Below, one piece after another: positions 44,651-53,392 of a stretch of DNA of 64,000 bases. Every line of letters begins with the position of its first letter. The first letter of the stretch is position 1. Origin of the DNA: a bacterium (GTDB lineage Bacteria; Hinthialibacterota; Hinthialibacteria; Hinthialibacterales; Hinthialibacteraceae); contig WGLV01000032.1 in the NCBI GenBank assembly GCA_016125385.1, positions 1 to 64,000 of the forward strand, given 5' to 3'. A program made the translations under genes and the position numbers. Below the pieces are notes generated by a model, which was not told the DNA's origin, searched no databases, and saw nothing but the letters and a program-made list of their open reading frames with translations.

Positions 44651-45109
44651 ATGAGTCATCCAGACCTGCTGGATCAACTGATCGCCGCCTTTGAGCAGGA
44701 AACGGCGATTTATCAGGAAATGCTGACGTGTTCCGAAGAACAGGCGCTCATTCTTAAAGAAAAAGCGCCCAATGAAGACGCGTTAGCCCGTCTCATGGCT
44801 CAAAAAGTCAAACTGGCTGAGAGTGCCGAACGGATCGAGGCTGAACATCAGCCGATTAAAGATTCATGGAAAGAAGTCTACACCGCCTTCAGCGATGAAG
44901 AACGCGCCCGGGCGGCTCAGGCCAAAGATCGATTGATGGCGCTGCTTGAGCGCTTGCAGCAATTAGAGAATGACATTGTCATCGGGTTGAATCGTTGTAA
45001 AGACGAAGTCGCGCGCCGGCTGGTCGAGCTCCAGAAGAGCACGGCGATCAGCAAGGCGTACGTACAACGCACGCCGGCTCCCTCGCGCTTTATCGACAAG
45101 CGGCGCTAG
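44651..45109 (+). CDS. FlgN/FliT-like flagellar export chaperone
   Basis: 152 residues from ATG 44651 (a TTG two codons upstream is possible). It is all helical: MSHPDLLDQLIAAFEQETAIYQEMLTCSEEQ, then an amphipathic ALARLMAQKVKLAESAERIEAEHQPI, matching the general layout of FlgN-type chaperones that hold hook-associated proteins before export. Sequence in this family is poorly conserved, so the call rests on length, helical content and position at the head of the flagellar operon, directly before a kinase and sigma-54 activator pair. The C-terminal Arg/Lys-rich tail (FIDKRR) is usual. Confidence 0.72.
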   Translation: MSHPDLLDQLIAAFEQETAIYQEMLTCSEEQALILKEKAPNEDALARLMAQKVKLAESAERIEAEHQPIKDSWKEVYTAFSDEERARAAQAKDRLMALLERLQQLENDIVIGLNRCKDEVARRLVELQKSTAISKAYVQRTPAPSRFIDKRR

Positions 45110-45145
45110 CCGTTTTCGTTTCGCGCGGCGTCCGGCGAACCAGCG

Positions 45146-46369
45146 ATGGTTGAGGGCGAAGTGAACGCACAAGGTCTGCATACCCAGTCTCCCCCCGGCG
45201 CGCCGGCCGACGCCGCCGCGCTGAAGGAGTTGTACGCCCAGTACAACCAGAACACCGAAAAACTGCGCCTCGCCTTCGAGCGGCTCGAACGCCGTTTCCG
45301 TGAAATCGATCCCTACAACATATACAATTCCATTACCGAGGCGCTCATCACCCTCGACCGCGATGAAAACATCCTGACCTGCAACGCCGCCGCCGAACGG
45401 ATCTTTGAACTCAACGCTCATCAGGCCGCCGGGCGGTCTTTCCGCGACGCGTTGCCCATGTGCGTCCGCTCCTTTGAAGACCATGCCGAGCGCGCCGATC
45501 CCGGCGCGCGGTATGAAATCCATTTCCGCAACTCGGGCGGCGATCCCATGTATCTGCGCGGGCGTTATTCGCCCCTGCTTGACCGCAATGGCGACGAAAT
45601 CGGCTATACCTGCCTTTTTACCGACCACAGCGTCGAGCGCCTGCTCGAAGAAAAAGCGCGCCGTCAAGACCGCCTCACCGCGCTCGGCGAACTCGCGGCG
45701 GGCGTCGCCCATGAGATGCGCAATCCGCTGACCACCATTCGCGGCTATCTCCAGATTCTGCCCGATAACAAAGACGATGATGAATTTATTCATGAATTCT
45801 CCGATAATCTGATCCGCGAAATCGACCGCCTGACCCGCCTCACTGACAACCTGCTCAACATGGCCAAACCCATTTCGCCCGAGCTCCGGCGCGTCTGTTT
45901 GTCTGAGACGGTGACAGCGGTGGCTGATTTTCTCGCTGATAAACTGAAGTCCGGCGGTGTTTCGGTCGAAATTGAAGAGAGCGCCGAGTCGTTTCCCGTC
46001 CGCGTCGACGTCGATCGCATCCGCCAGGTCTTTATCAACCTGTTCGTCAACGCCGCCGAGGCCATGTCGGACGGCGGCCGCGTTTTCGTGCGCCTGTCGC
46101 GCCGTACTGAAACCTTCTCGTCCGATGAAGACCCCACCGTCTTCGTCGTCGCCGAGGTGGCGGATAACGGTCCGGGAATTCCGCCGCAACTGATCGACCG
46201 GCTGTTCGACCCGTTTTTTACGACCAAAGATACGGGAACCGGCCTGGGCTTGTCGTTGACCAACCGCATCGTGGAAGAACACGGCGGTTTTATTCGTGTT
46301 GAGAGCGCCGCTGGCGAGGGCGCCCGCTTCTGGGTGTTCTTGCCCGAGGCGGATGAATCGAAAGGGTGA
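45146..46369 (+). CDS. PAS-domain histidine kinase, FlrB/AtoS-like
   Basis: 407 residues, cytoplasmic (no membrane helix). An N-terminal coiled coil leads into a PAS domain (about 60-165: IYNSITEALITLDRDENILTCN), then HisKA with the phosphoacceptor in LAAGVAHEMRNPLTTIRG, and HATPase with NLFVNAAEAMSDGG, DNGPGIPPQLIDRLFDPFFTTK and GTGLGLSLTNRIV. This is the NtrB/FlrB/FleS type of kinase that pairs with sigma-54 activators. ATG 45146 is listed, but a GTG at 45161 with a GAGGG site just before it is a good alternative start. It is followed 15 bp later by its probable partner. Confidence 0.92.
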   Translation: MVEGEVNAQGLHTQSPPGAPADAAALKELYAQYNQNTEKLRLAFERLERRFREIDPYNIYNSITEALITLDRDENILTCNAAAERIFELNAHQAAGRSFRDALPMCVRSFEDHAERADPGARYEIHFRNSGGDPMYLRGRYSPLLDRNGDEIGYTCLFTDHSVERLLEEKARRQDRLTALGELAAGVAHEMRNPLTTIRGYLQILPDNKDDDEFIHEFSDNLIREIDRLTRLTDNLLNMAKPISPELRRVCLSETVTAVADFLADKLKSGGVSVEIEESAESFPVRVDVDRIRQVFINLFVNAAEAMSDGGRVFVRLSRRTETFSSDEDPTVFVVAEVADNGPGIPPQLIDRLFDPFFTTKDTGTGLGLSLTNRIVEEHGGFIRVESAAGEGARFWVFLPEADESKG

Positions 46370-46384
46370 TGAGGGAAAAGGCTG

Positions 46385-47794
46385 ATGCCGCTGAAGAAAC
46401 TGCTGGTCGTGGATGACGAAGTCGGTATTCAAAACCTCCTGCGCCGGGTGCTGAAGGGCGAGGGCTATGACGTACGTACCGCCGGCAGCGGCGAAGAGGG
46501 CGTCTCCATGGCTCAGGACGATGCGCCCGACCTCGTGTTATGCGATATCAAGATGCCGGGCATGGATGGAATCGAAACCCTCGCCGCGTTGAAAGACGTT
46601 TCTGATGAGATCGAAGTCATCATGCTGACCGCCCATTCCACCGTTGAAAGCGCGGTCGCCGCCATGAAACTCGGCGCCGCCGACTACCTCAAAAAACCGT
46701 TCGACGTCGACGAACTCAAAATCACCATCAGCAAATGCCTCGGCGTGGCCGATCTCAAAAAAGAAAACATCCAGTTGCGTGAAGACGCCGGTCTGCGCTA
46801 CGGCCTCGACTGCATCGTCGGCGCCGCACCCAAAATGCAGGAAATCTTCGAACTGATCAAAACCGTCGCCCCCACGCCCAGCACGGTTCTCATCCAGGGC
46901 GAGAGCGGAACCGGTAAAGAACTCATCGCCGGTTCCATCCACTATCTCAGCCCTCGCCGCCATAAACGTTTTATTAAAGTGAATTGCGCGGCGATCTCTG
47001 AAGAACTGCTGGAGAGCGAACTCTTCGGCCATGAAAAGGGCGCTTTTACCGGCGCGGTCCGCTCCGCCGAAGGCAAGTTCGTCATGGCCGACGGCGGCTC
47101 CATCCTGCTCGATGAAGTCTCCGAGATGAGCCCCAAACTTCAGGCGAAACTACTGCGCGTCCTTCAGGAGAAAGAAGTCGACCGCGTCGGGGGGCGGGAA
47201 CCCATTCCCGTCGATGTCCGCGTTATGGCGTCGACCAACCGCGATCTCGAAGAAGCGATCAAAAAAGGCGAGTTTCGCGAAGATCTGTATTACCGGCTCA
47301 ACGTCGTATCCATCGCCTTCCCGCCGCTGCGTGAACGCAAGAGCGATATTCCCGAGCTGGTCACCCATTTCGTCGAGCGCTTCAACCAGGAAATGAACAA
47401 GCGTATCGAAGGCCTCGCGCCCGACGTGGAAGACGCGCTGATGCGTTATTCGTGGCCGGGCAACGTCCGCCAGCTGCAGAACTGCATCGAGCGCGCCATC
47501 GTGTTATGCAAAGGATCGGTGATTCAATTTCAACACCTCCCCCCTGACGTGGCTCAGGGCGGCGCTGCCCCTGGAGCGGGTCCTTCACTCGCGGAACCCT
47601 CCTCCAGCATTGAAGTGGGCGTCACCGTCGCCGAGATGGAACGCCAGCTGATCTTCAAAACCCTTGAACACACCCAGTACAACCGGACCCGCGCGGCGGA
47701 AATCCTCGGCATCAGCATCCGGACGCTGCGCAACAAACTGAACGAGTACAAAAAAACGGGCGATCTGCCCGAGATGGAAAAAGTCGGCGCCTGA
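46385..47794 (+). CDS. Sigma-54-dependent response regulator, FlrC/FleR-like
   Basis: 469 residues. Receiver domain (1-120): VVDDE acidic pocket, acceptor Asp in LVLCDIKMPGMDG, Lys in LKKPFD. AAA+ domain with Walker A GESGTGKE, the sigma-54 contact loop GAFTGA (about 219-224), Walker B ILLDEVSEM and the SWPGNVRQLQNC block. There is a Pro/Ala linker, then a Fis-type HTH (YNRTRAAEILGISIRTLRNKL). It should activate -24/-12 promoters; such a promoter lies before flgB in the same block. A GAGGG site precedes the ATG. The pair with the kinase at 45146 is the likely flagellar class switch. Confidence 0.96.
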   Translation: MPLKKLLVVDDEVGIQNLLRRVLKGEGYDVRTAGSGEEGVSMAQDDAPDLVLCDIKMPGMDGIETLAALKDVSDEIEVIMLTAHSTVESAVAAMKLGAADYLKKPFDVDELKITISKCLGVADLKKENIQLREDAGLRYGLDCIVGAAPKMQEIFELIKTVAPTPSTVLIQGESGTGKELIAGSIHYLSPRRHKRFIKVNCAAISEELLESELFGHEKGAFTGAVRSAEGKFVMADGGSILLDEVSEMSPKLQAKLLRVLQEKEVDRVGGREPIPVDVRVMASTNRDLEEAIKKGEFREDLYYRLNVVSIAFPPLRERKSDIPELVTHFVERFNQEMNKRIEGLAPDVEDALMRYSWPGNVRQLQNCIERAIVLCKGSVIQFQHLPPDVAQGGAAPGAGPSLAEPSSSIEVGVTVAEMERQLIFKTLEHTQYNRTRAAEILGISIRTLRNKLNEYKKTGDLPEMEKVGA

Positions 47795-47856
47795 TCGCCG
47801 CCGGGCCTCCGCGCCCGTAAAATAAAAAAGCGGGTACAACCCCGCGGCATGGAATC

Positions 47857-50800
47857 ATGGCTGATACGTTTGGCGAATCCAAATCGGCTCTCGAACTGGC
47901 GCTTGAGCTCGGCGTGCGCGCTGACGCCGTGCTGGCCGCCATGAATTCGATGGGCATGGAGGCCGATGACCCCACCGTCGCCATCGATCCCATGATCGAA
48001 GACCAGCTGATCAACCAGATGGTCGACTCCGGCTCGTTGCCCACCAGCATGCAATCTGGCAAGGGCCGCCGCAAGCCATCCGATGATCTCTTTGTCGATG
48101 ATGAAATCGTTAAGGCGGGGCTCGGCGCCAGCGAAAACGGCTACAACGATACCAGCATCCCGCGTCAGATCACGCTTGAATCGTCTTTTGACGAACCCGA
48201 AGGGTTCTTCAAAAAGATGTTCGCCAAAAAGAACAATCTGGCCAAATCGCTTAAAAATAACGCCTACTCGCCTGAAGAAATCAATTCGTTCTTCTCCGCC
48301 GGCGTTCCCCGCGAGACGCGTAGCGTTTCGCCGTTCGAAGAACAGGAACGCAAACAGCGCGGTGAAGAACCCTCCGCCGCCGAGCATGAGACGGCGGATG
48401 AAGACCTGATGGACGACGCCGCCCTCGACGAGGCCGGTTCCGATGAAGAATTTGACATGGGCGGCGACGACACCGCCCTGCAGGCCATTGATGATTATGT
48501 CCCCGATGATGGGGAAGAAGGCGTGGACGAAGATGTAAACGCCGATATGGACCTGCTCGGTGAAGCCGATCTGGAGGAGATGGAGCTCGATCCTGATATG
48601 ATGGAAGAGCTCGAAGACGTCGACCTCGGTGACGCGGACCTCGACGCCGACCTGGCCGATCTCAGCGACGAACTCGGTCTTGATGATCTGGGTGAAACCG
48701 AAGAAGTCGGCGATGAAGACCTCGACGCTGAACTGGAAGAAATTTCTCTCGATGACGAAGAAACTGAAATCGGAGAAGGAGAAGCCGAAGAGGGCGAAGA
48801 ACCGGCTGAAGGTGAAGCCAAAGAAGCCCACGAAGAAGAGGAAGATGAAGAAGAGCACGTTCCCGGTTTCATCGAACGCATGCTCAGCCGCGTCCACCTG
48901 ACGCCCACCGAAACCTGGGCGTTGATGGGCGGTTCGCTGGCGCTCATGCTGGTGCTCTTTGGTGTGGTGACCTGGTGGTATCTCTATGACAGCCCCAAGG
49001 CGCGCGCGACCTTATACGACAAAGCCGTGGCCAGCGTGACCGAAGCCAATCAGATCGCCGAAGACCGCGATTACGTCGTCAACGAGATGTGGAAAGAAGA
49101 AGTAGCCAAACTGGAGACCGCCGCGGACGACTTTAAGGAATACGTCGAAACGTTCCCCACCAACCTGAATACGCAGGAGGCGTTTCATCAACTTTGCGAT
49201 ATCACCTTCCGTCTTGCCAATATCTATGAAAAACACGATAAGCCCGATCTCAGCGAAGAAGACTACCGCCAAACCGTTAAACGCTATCAGAGTTTTCTGA
49301 AATACATTGAAGAACGCGCCAACGGACTGGTGAATACCGACGCCCCCGCCTCGGAAAAATACGCGGACGTGGATCTGCAGAAAGAGGCCCATTGGCGCAT
49401 CGCCTTGGCGCAGCGCAAACTCCAGCGCTACGACGAAGCCGTCAAGGAATTCGAAGATTTCATCAACCGCTACCGCACATCGCCCGACGCCATCAGCGCC
49501 GTGGTCGAAATCGGCGATCTCTACGCCGCCTGGGCCAACGTCAATAAAGAAGAAGAACTAGACCTCTTGCAGAGAGCGGTCCAGCGCTACAAAGACGCGC
49601 TCGACATGCTTCCGGCTGAACGTCATCGCCAGCGCTCCGACTTGTACGGGGGCCTCGCCCGCATCGAGTATCGTCTGTATGAACGCAGCCAGGACCAGCA
49701 GCGCAAAGAACAGGCCGACGCCCACCTGCGCGAGTCGATCGGCTTCTACGAACAATCCGAAAACGAAGCCCGCCAGGTTGAAAACCTGACCTCTGACGAG
49801 AAAAACGAAATCTTCAAACCGCTCGCCGATCTCTATCTCAAACGCGGCAAGGAAGCAGGCCGAAAATGGAGCGAATACGAAGAATCCGCTCTGACGTTTC
49901 CCGAGGGAATCGCCTACCGCAAAACTTTGGTCGACGAGGCCAACAAATCCCGCGATGTGGCGCAGGAATTTCTCAACAAAGCCAACAATTTATACGATGA
50001 AATGCTGCCCGGCGCCGGTGAAGACCTCAAGCAGGATATCCTCTACAACAAGACCGAGGCGCTGTTCATCATGCGCAAATATCCGGAAGCGCAGGCCGCC
50101 GGCGAAATGCTGGTCAATTCCGGGTTGCAGCTCAAACCGGAGATCAACGCCAAAATTCACTATCTTCTCGGCCACATCGCGTGGGAGATCGCCAAACAGA
50201 CCGACGATTACACCGACGTGAAAAAATACTACCGCAAGGCGCTTGAAATCGATCCGTTCTATCCCAAAGAAGAAAACGGCGAGATCAGCCACCTCGCCGA
50301 GCTGCGTCTCACCAACGCTTATTTCCTCGTCGATAAAAAATATGAGGACGCCATCAAGCGTTATCAGGCCGCGGTTGAAAATTATCCTTCCACCGATTAC
50401 TCGTTCCTGACGCTTTACTGGTATGGCAAGGCGCTCGACGCCTACGCCGATGAAACCGAAGGGCAGGCGCGCGACGCGGCGAACAAATTCGCCGGCGCGG
50501 GCGGAGAAGCCCAATCTAAAATCCTCCACGATAAAGCGGTCAAACTGTACAACCAGGCCGTTGATATTTATGACCGCGCCATTCAGACGCGCGACGATTC
50601 AAAATACGTCGACGTCCAAAACAAAAAATACCTTATCGAAATCATGTTCAATCGCGGCCACAGCGCTTTTCACGGCGAAAAATACCGCCCGGCTGAAAAG
50701 TACCTCCAGCAGGCGCTGGATGAATACGGCGATGAGCCGCCCGCCAAACAATATATTCCCGGCGCGATCGAACGCCTCGGCGATATCAACGCGATTCTCG

Positions 50801-51612
50801 CCCATTACGACCGCGCGATTGATTTTTACCGCCGCTATCTCAATGACGCGTATCCCGATCCCGACGCCCGCGTCAAAATGAAACTCGCCGACGCCTACAT
50901 GAAACAGTTGTCCGGCGATCAGGCGCGTGAGTGGTATCAGCGCGTCGTGCGAGACTACGGTCTGCCTCCTGAAAAAGGGCCGGGCTTTGAGGCCCTCAAA
51001 AAAATCGCCCAGTCCTACCTGCAGGAAGCCGGTCTGAAAATTGGTGAAGACAACACCGAAGAGATGCAAAAGGTGCTGTCCACCTTCGACGAAATGGCGC
51101 GCGCGTATCCGCTGCCTTCCAATCCCAAGCTGCCCAACGACGCCGACTCGCTCCACACCATCGGCAATATTCAATACAATCTTCAGAATTACCCTGAGTG
51201 CATCGACGCCTACACCGCCTATCTCAATTCAAGTCAGGATCCGGATCGCAAGGGCATCGTCCGTTATCGCATCGCCACCGCCTATCTCGATGAAAAACCT
51301 CCTCAGCCTGCCAAAGCCATCGAGGTCTTGACCAATATCGCTGACGATTCCATGGATAACCCCGGCCAGTACGCCGACTCGCTGATTCTTTTGGGTCAGG
51401 CTTATGAAAAACAGGCCGATATCTTTAAACAGAACGGCGATCAGGCCCTGTATGAAACGTATCTCACCCGCGCCTCTCAGGCCTATGACCGCGTCGGTAT
51501 GACGGGCGTGAAAGAGAAGATACAGCAAGCCAATCTCAGCAAAAAAATGATCGCCTCCATCCTCGCGCGAGAGCGTGAGCTGGCTCAGAATCAACAGCAG
51601 CAGGGAGGCTGA
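47857..51612 (+). CDS. Giant TPR membrane protein with IF2_N-like start, unique to the flagellar operon
   Basis: 1251 residues. The first ~50 residues (LELALELGVRADAVLAAMNSMG) resemble the IF2_N helical domain found at the N-terminus of initiation factor 2. Residues about 150-340 are disordered and very acidic (mostly Asp/Glu). One membrane helix lies near 354-374 (LMGGSLALMLVLFGVVTWWYL). The remaining ~870 residues are periplasmic or cytoplasmic tetratricopeptide-like repeats (RQTVKRYQSFLKYIEE, DEAVKEFEDFINRYRTSPD, PKEENGEISHLAELRLTNAY, CIDAYTAYLNSSQDPD). No enzymatic motif. No known flagellar protein has this architecture. Its place between the sigma-54 activator and flgB suggests a scaffold or regulator for basal-body assembly. 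A consensus -24/-12 promoter begins 94 bp after its stop, so it ends the first transcript. Confidence 0.8.
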   Translation: MADTFGESKSALELALELGVRADAVLAAMNSMGMEADDPTVAIDPMIEDQLINQMVDSGSLPTSMQSGKGRRKPSDDLFVDDEIVKAGLGASENGYNDTSIPRQITLESSFDEPEGFFKKMFAKKNNLAKSLKNNAYSPEEINSFFSAGVPRETRSVSPFEEQERKQRGEEPSAAEHETADEDLMDDAALDEAGSDEEFDMGGDDTALQAIDDYVPDDGEEGVDEDVNADMDLLGEADLEEMELDPDMMEELEDVDLGDADLDADLADLSDELGLDDLGETEEVGDEDLDAELEEISLDDEETEIGEGEAEEGEEPAEGEAKEAHEEEEDEEEHVPGFIERMLSRVHLTPTETWALMGGSLALMLVLFGVVTWWYLYDSPKARATLYDKAVASVTEANQIAEDRDYVVNEMWKEEVAKLETAADDFKEYVETFPTNLNTQEAFHQLCDITFRLANIYEKHDKPDLSEEDYRQTVKRYQSFLKYIEERANGLVNTDAPASEKYADVDLQKEAHWRIALAQRKLQRYDEAVKEFEDFINRYRTSPDAISAVVEIGDLYAAWANVNKEEELDLLQRAVQRYKDALDMLPAERHRQRSDLYGGLARIEYRLYERSQDQQRKEQADAHLRESIGFYEQSENEARQVENLTSDEKNEIFKPLADLYLKRGKEAGRKWSEYEESALTFPEGIAYRKTLVDEANKSRDVAQEFLNKANNLYDEMLPGAGEDLKQDILYNKTEALFIMRKYPEAQAAGEMLVNSGLQLKPEINAKIHYLLGHIAWEIAKQTDDYTDVKKYYRKALEIDPFYPKEENGEISHLAELRLTNAYFLVDKKYEDAIKRYQAAVENYPSTDYSFLTLYWYGKALDAYADETEGQARDAANKFAGAGGEAQSKILHDKAVKLYNQAVDIYDRAIQTRDDSKYVDVQNKKYLIEIMFNRGHSAFHGEKYRPAEKYLQQALDEYGDEPPAKQYIPGAIERLGDINAILAHYDRAIDFYRRYLNDAYPDPDARVKMKLADAYMKQLSGDQAREWYQRVVRDYGLPPEKGPGFEALKKIAQSYLQEAGLKIGEDNTEEMQKVLSTFDEMARAYPLPSNPKLPNDADSLHTIGNIQYNLQNYPECIDAYTAYLNSSQDPDRKGIVRYRIATAYLDEKPPQPAKAIEVLTNIADDSMDNPGQYADSLILLGQAYEKQADIFKQNGDQALYETYLTRASQAYDRVGMTGVKEKIQQANLSKKMIASILARERELAQNQQQQGG

Positions 51613-51706
51613 TTCCGTAAGGTAATTATTGCCTCTCGGATTGCCATTTGACGGTGATTCGATCTGTAAGTGATGATAAACGAGAGTGTTGGTGCTTGGG
51701 TTTGAA

Positions 51707-51723
51707 TTGGAAAGAAAATTGCT
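51707..51723 (+). promoter_or_regulatory. Sigma-54 (-24/-12) promoter upstream of flgB
   Basis: TTGGAAAGAAAATTGCT matches the sigma-54 consensus (YTGGCACGRNNNTTGCW) at 15 of 17 counting degenerate positions; the invariant GG (51709-51710) and GC (51721-51722) are exactly 10 bases apart. The start should fall near 51734, 35 bases before the flgB ATG. The sigma-54 activator encoded 4 kb upstream is the natural regulator. No upstream enhancer site was identified. Confidence 0.85.
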
Positions 51724-51768
51724 TGACTTATCTTTTGCTGAATAATTGAACCCAGGCGAGGTAAGCCA

Positions 51769-52194
51769 ATGATAATAAGCCGATTGTTTGACAACCCGGC
51801 CCTCATTACCCTCAAAAAGGGAATTGAAGGGACCTTGAAGCGGCACGAGGCGATCGCCAACAACATCGCGAACGTCGATACGCCCAAATATCAGCGCGCG
51901 ACCGTCAACTTTGAAGATCAGATCAAACGCGCGTTGCGCAATTCAGACATCAAGGGGCGGCGCAATCACCCTATGCACTTCGTCATCGGCGGCCCTGACG
52001 AAGTGCGCGAGGTAGCGCCTCGAATCGATATCGATAACGAAACGCGGTTCCGCCCCGATAAGAATAACGTTAACATCGATCAGGAGATGGCCGACCTGGC
52101 GGAGAACACTCAACGCAACCAGCAGTTCACCGAGTTGCTCCGCCGCCGCTACAGCGGATTGCTGAACACCATCCGCACCGCGGGGTCCCAGTAA
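51769..52194 (+). CDS. flgB: Flagellar basal-body rod protein FlgB
   Basis: 141 residues, family length. It is the proximal rod protein; it contacts the MS ring through FliE. The conserved helix ANNIANVDTPKYQRA is intact, and the C-terminal heptad region (QEMADLAENTQRNQQFTELLRRRYSGL) fits. GAGGTAAGCC precedes the ATG. It is the first gene after the sigma-54 promoter and is followed 49 bp later by flgC. Confidence 0.96.
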   Translation: MIISRLFDNPALITLKKGIEGTLKRHEAIANNIANVDTPKYQRATVNFEDQIKRALRNSDIKGRRNHPMHFVIGGPDEVREVAPRIDIDNETRFRPDKNNVNIDQEMADLAENTQRNQQFTELLRRRYSGLLNTIRTAGSQ

Positions 52195-52243
52195 GGCCGG
52201 GGCTCGCTGACTGAAGGCGAAACGAGCGCAAAGGAGAAGTGAA

Positions 52244-52687
52244 GTGAGTTATCAGATCAGCGCATCGGGAATGACCGCCCAGCGAATCCGCATGGACGTC
52301 ATCTCCAACAATATCGCGAATGCGAACACGATGGTCACCAACGAAGGCGGCCCGTATCGCCGCCGCGAAGTGATTTTTGAGGCGCCGGGCTCCAAATTTT
52401 CCGAATCGATGTCGACCGCCCGCCGCCGCCTCAATCGCGTGATTGGCTCGGGCGTGAAGATTCAGCGCATCATGGAAGACAAGTCCGAAAACGCCTTTGT
52501 CAAGATTTACGACCCAGGCCATCCGTTCGCCGACCCGAATGGAATCGTGCTGCGGCCCAATATCAATGTCACCGCCGAGATGGTCAACATCGTTGACGCG
52601 TCGCGCGCCTACGAGGCCAACGTGACCACCTTCAACTCGTATAAACAGATGCAATCCAAAGCGCTGACTATCGGCGGCGGGCAGTAA
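52244..52687 (+). CDS. flgC: Flagellar basal-body rod protein FlgC
   Basis: 147 residues from a GTG start with an AAGGAGAAG site 8 bases upstream. Rod protein next to FlgB. Marks: SASGMTAQRIRMDVISNNIANANT (rod N-terminal helix) and the C-terminal PNINVTAEMVNIVDASRAYEANVTTFNSYK, a FlgC-type ending. Standard gene order; the following gene begins 26 bp later. Confidence 0.96.
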   Translation: MSYQISASGMTAQRIRMDVISNNIANANTMVTNEGGPYRRREVIFEAPGSKFSESMSTARRRLNRVIGSGVKIQRIMEDKSENAFVKIYDPGHPFADPNGIVLRPNINVTAEMVNIVDASRAYEANVTTFNSYKQMQSKALTIGGGQ

Positions 52688-52713
52688 ACGGAAACGCTGA
52701 CAGGTAAAAAACG

Positions 52714-53043
52714 ATGAACGATGATCGCATTCATATTCCCCCCGCGCAGGTTGGCGGCATTGGCCCCCAGCCCGCGCAGCCCTCATCCAAAGGCCCCAGC
52801 CCGATTGATGGCGCCTTTCAGGAAAAACTGGTTGAGGCCATGGGGAAAGTCAGTTCCGAAGTCGAAAAAATCCAGAAGGCGTCGCCGGCCAATGTTGAAG
52901 AACTCGACTCCTTGATGGATGCGGCGAAAAGCCTGTACAGCGATACCATGCAGGCTCACCAGCTGATGCAGTCGCTGATGAGCCAGCTGGGCGAGATTAA
53001 CGCCAAAATGACGCCGCCCGATTCCGATACCGGCGAGTCGTAA
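52714..53043 (+). CDS. Unassigned 109-aa flagellar operon protein between FlgC and FliE
   Basis: 109 residues with CAGGTAAAAAACG before the ATG. The N-terminal ~35 residues are Pro/Gly/Gln-rich and likely disordered; the rest is one long helix pair (DGAFQEKLVEAMGKVSSEVEKI and LDSLMDAAKSLYSDTMQAHQLM). It is not FliE, which is encoded next. In type III secretion operons a small helical inner-rod protein (SctI/PrgJ) has a similar size and pattern, so a role as an extra rod or export-rod part is possible; this is inference. Confidence 0.62.
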   Translation: MNDDRIHIPPAQVGGIGPQPAQPSSKGPSPIDGAFQEKLVEAMGKVSSEVEKIQKASPANVEELDSLMDAAKSLYSDTMQAHQLMQSLMSQLGEINAKMTPPDSDTGES

Positions 53044-53071
53044 CGCGCTCGCGGATGAAATGAGAGAGTGA

Positions 53072-53392
53072 ATGGCTGACCCGTTTGACCAGATGCCCGT
53101 CGGACCTTCAGGCCCCACGCCCCGCACCGAAGGGTGGCAGAGCGTGTCCGTGCCCGAACCCGTCCCTCCGGGCGGCTCGTTCGTCGACATGCTCAAGAGC
53201 TCGATTAACGAGGTCAACAACATGCAATGGTCTGCGGGCGACAAGGTCACCAAGCTGGTCACGGGCGAAATCGGCAGCGTGCATGAGGTCATGATCGCCA
53301 CCGAAGAAGCCAGCGTCGCCTTCAACCTGCTCCTGCAGGTCCGCAACCAGTTGATGAAGGCGTGGAGCGAATTAAAACGAACGCCGGTCTGA
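53072..53392 (+). CDS. fliE: Flagellar hook-basal body complex protein FliE
   Basis: 106 residues. The C-terminal half (SFVDMLKSSINEVNNMQWSAG, then VHEVMIATEEASVAFNLLLQVRNQLMKAW) matches FliE, which links the MS ring to the rod. The N-terminal ~30 residues are a Pro-rich extension. GAGAGAG precedes the ATG. Its stop lies in the loop of a short inverted repeat (ACGCCGG/CCGGCGT, 53381-53400), a weak terminator candidate. A 375-bp gap then separates it from the next gene. Confidence 0.9.
   Translation: MADPFDQMPVGPSGPTPRTEGWQSVSVPEPVPPGGSFVDMLKSSINEVNNMQWSAGDKVTKLVTGEIGSVHEVMIATEEASVAFNLLLQVRNQLMKAWSELKRTPV

Noticed and set aside
47554-48897. 447-codon minus-strand frame rich in Phe
   Set aside because: It is the complement of the acidic, Asp/Glu-rich stretch of the TPR protein (GAA/GAC read backwards as TTC/GTC), so a codon artefact.
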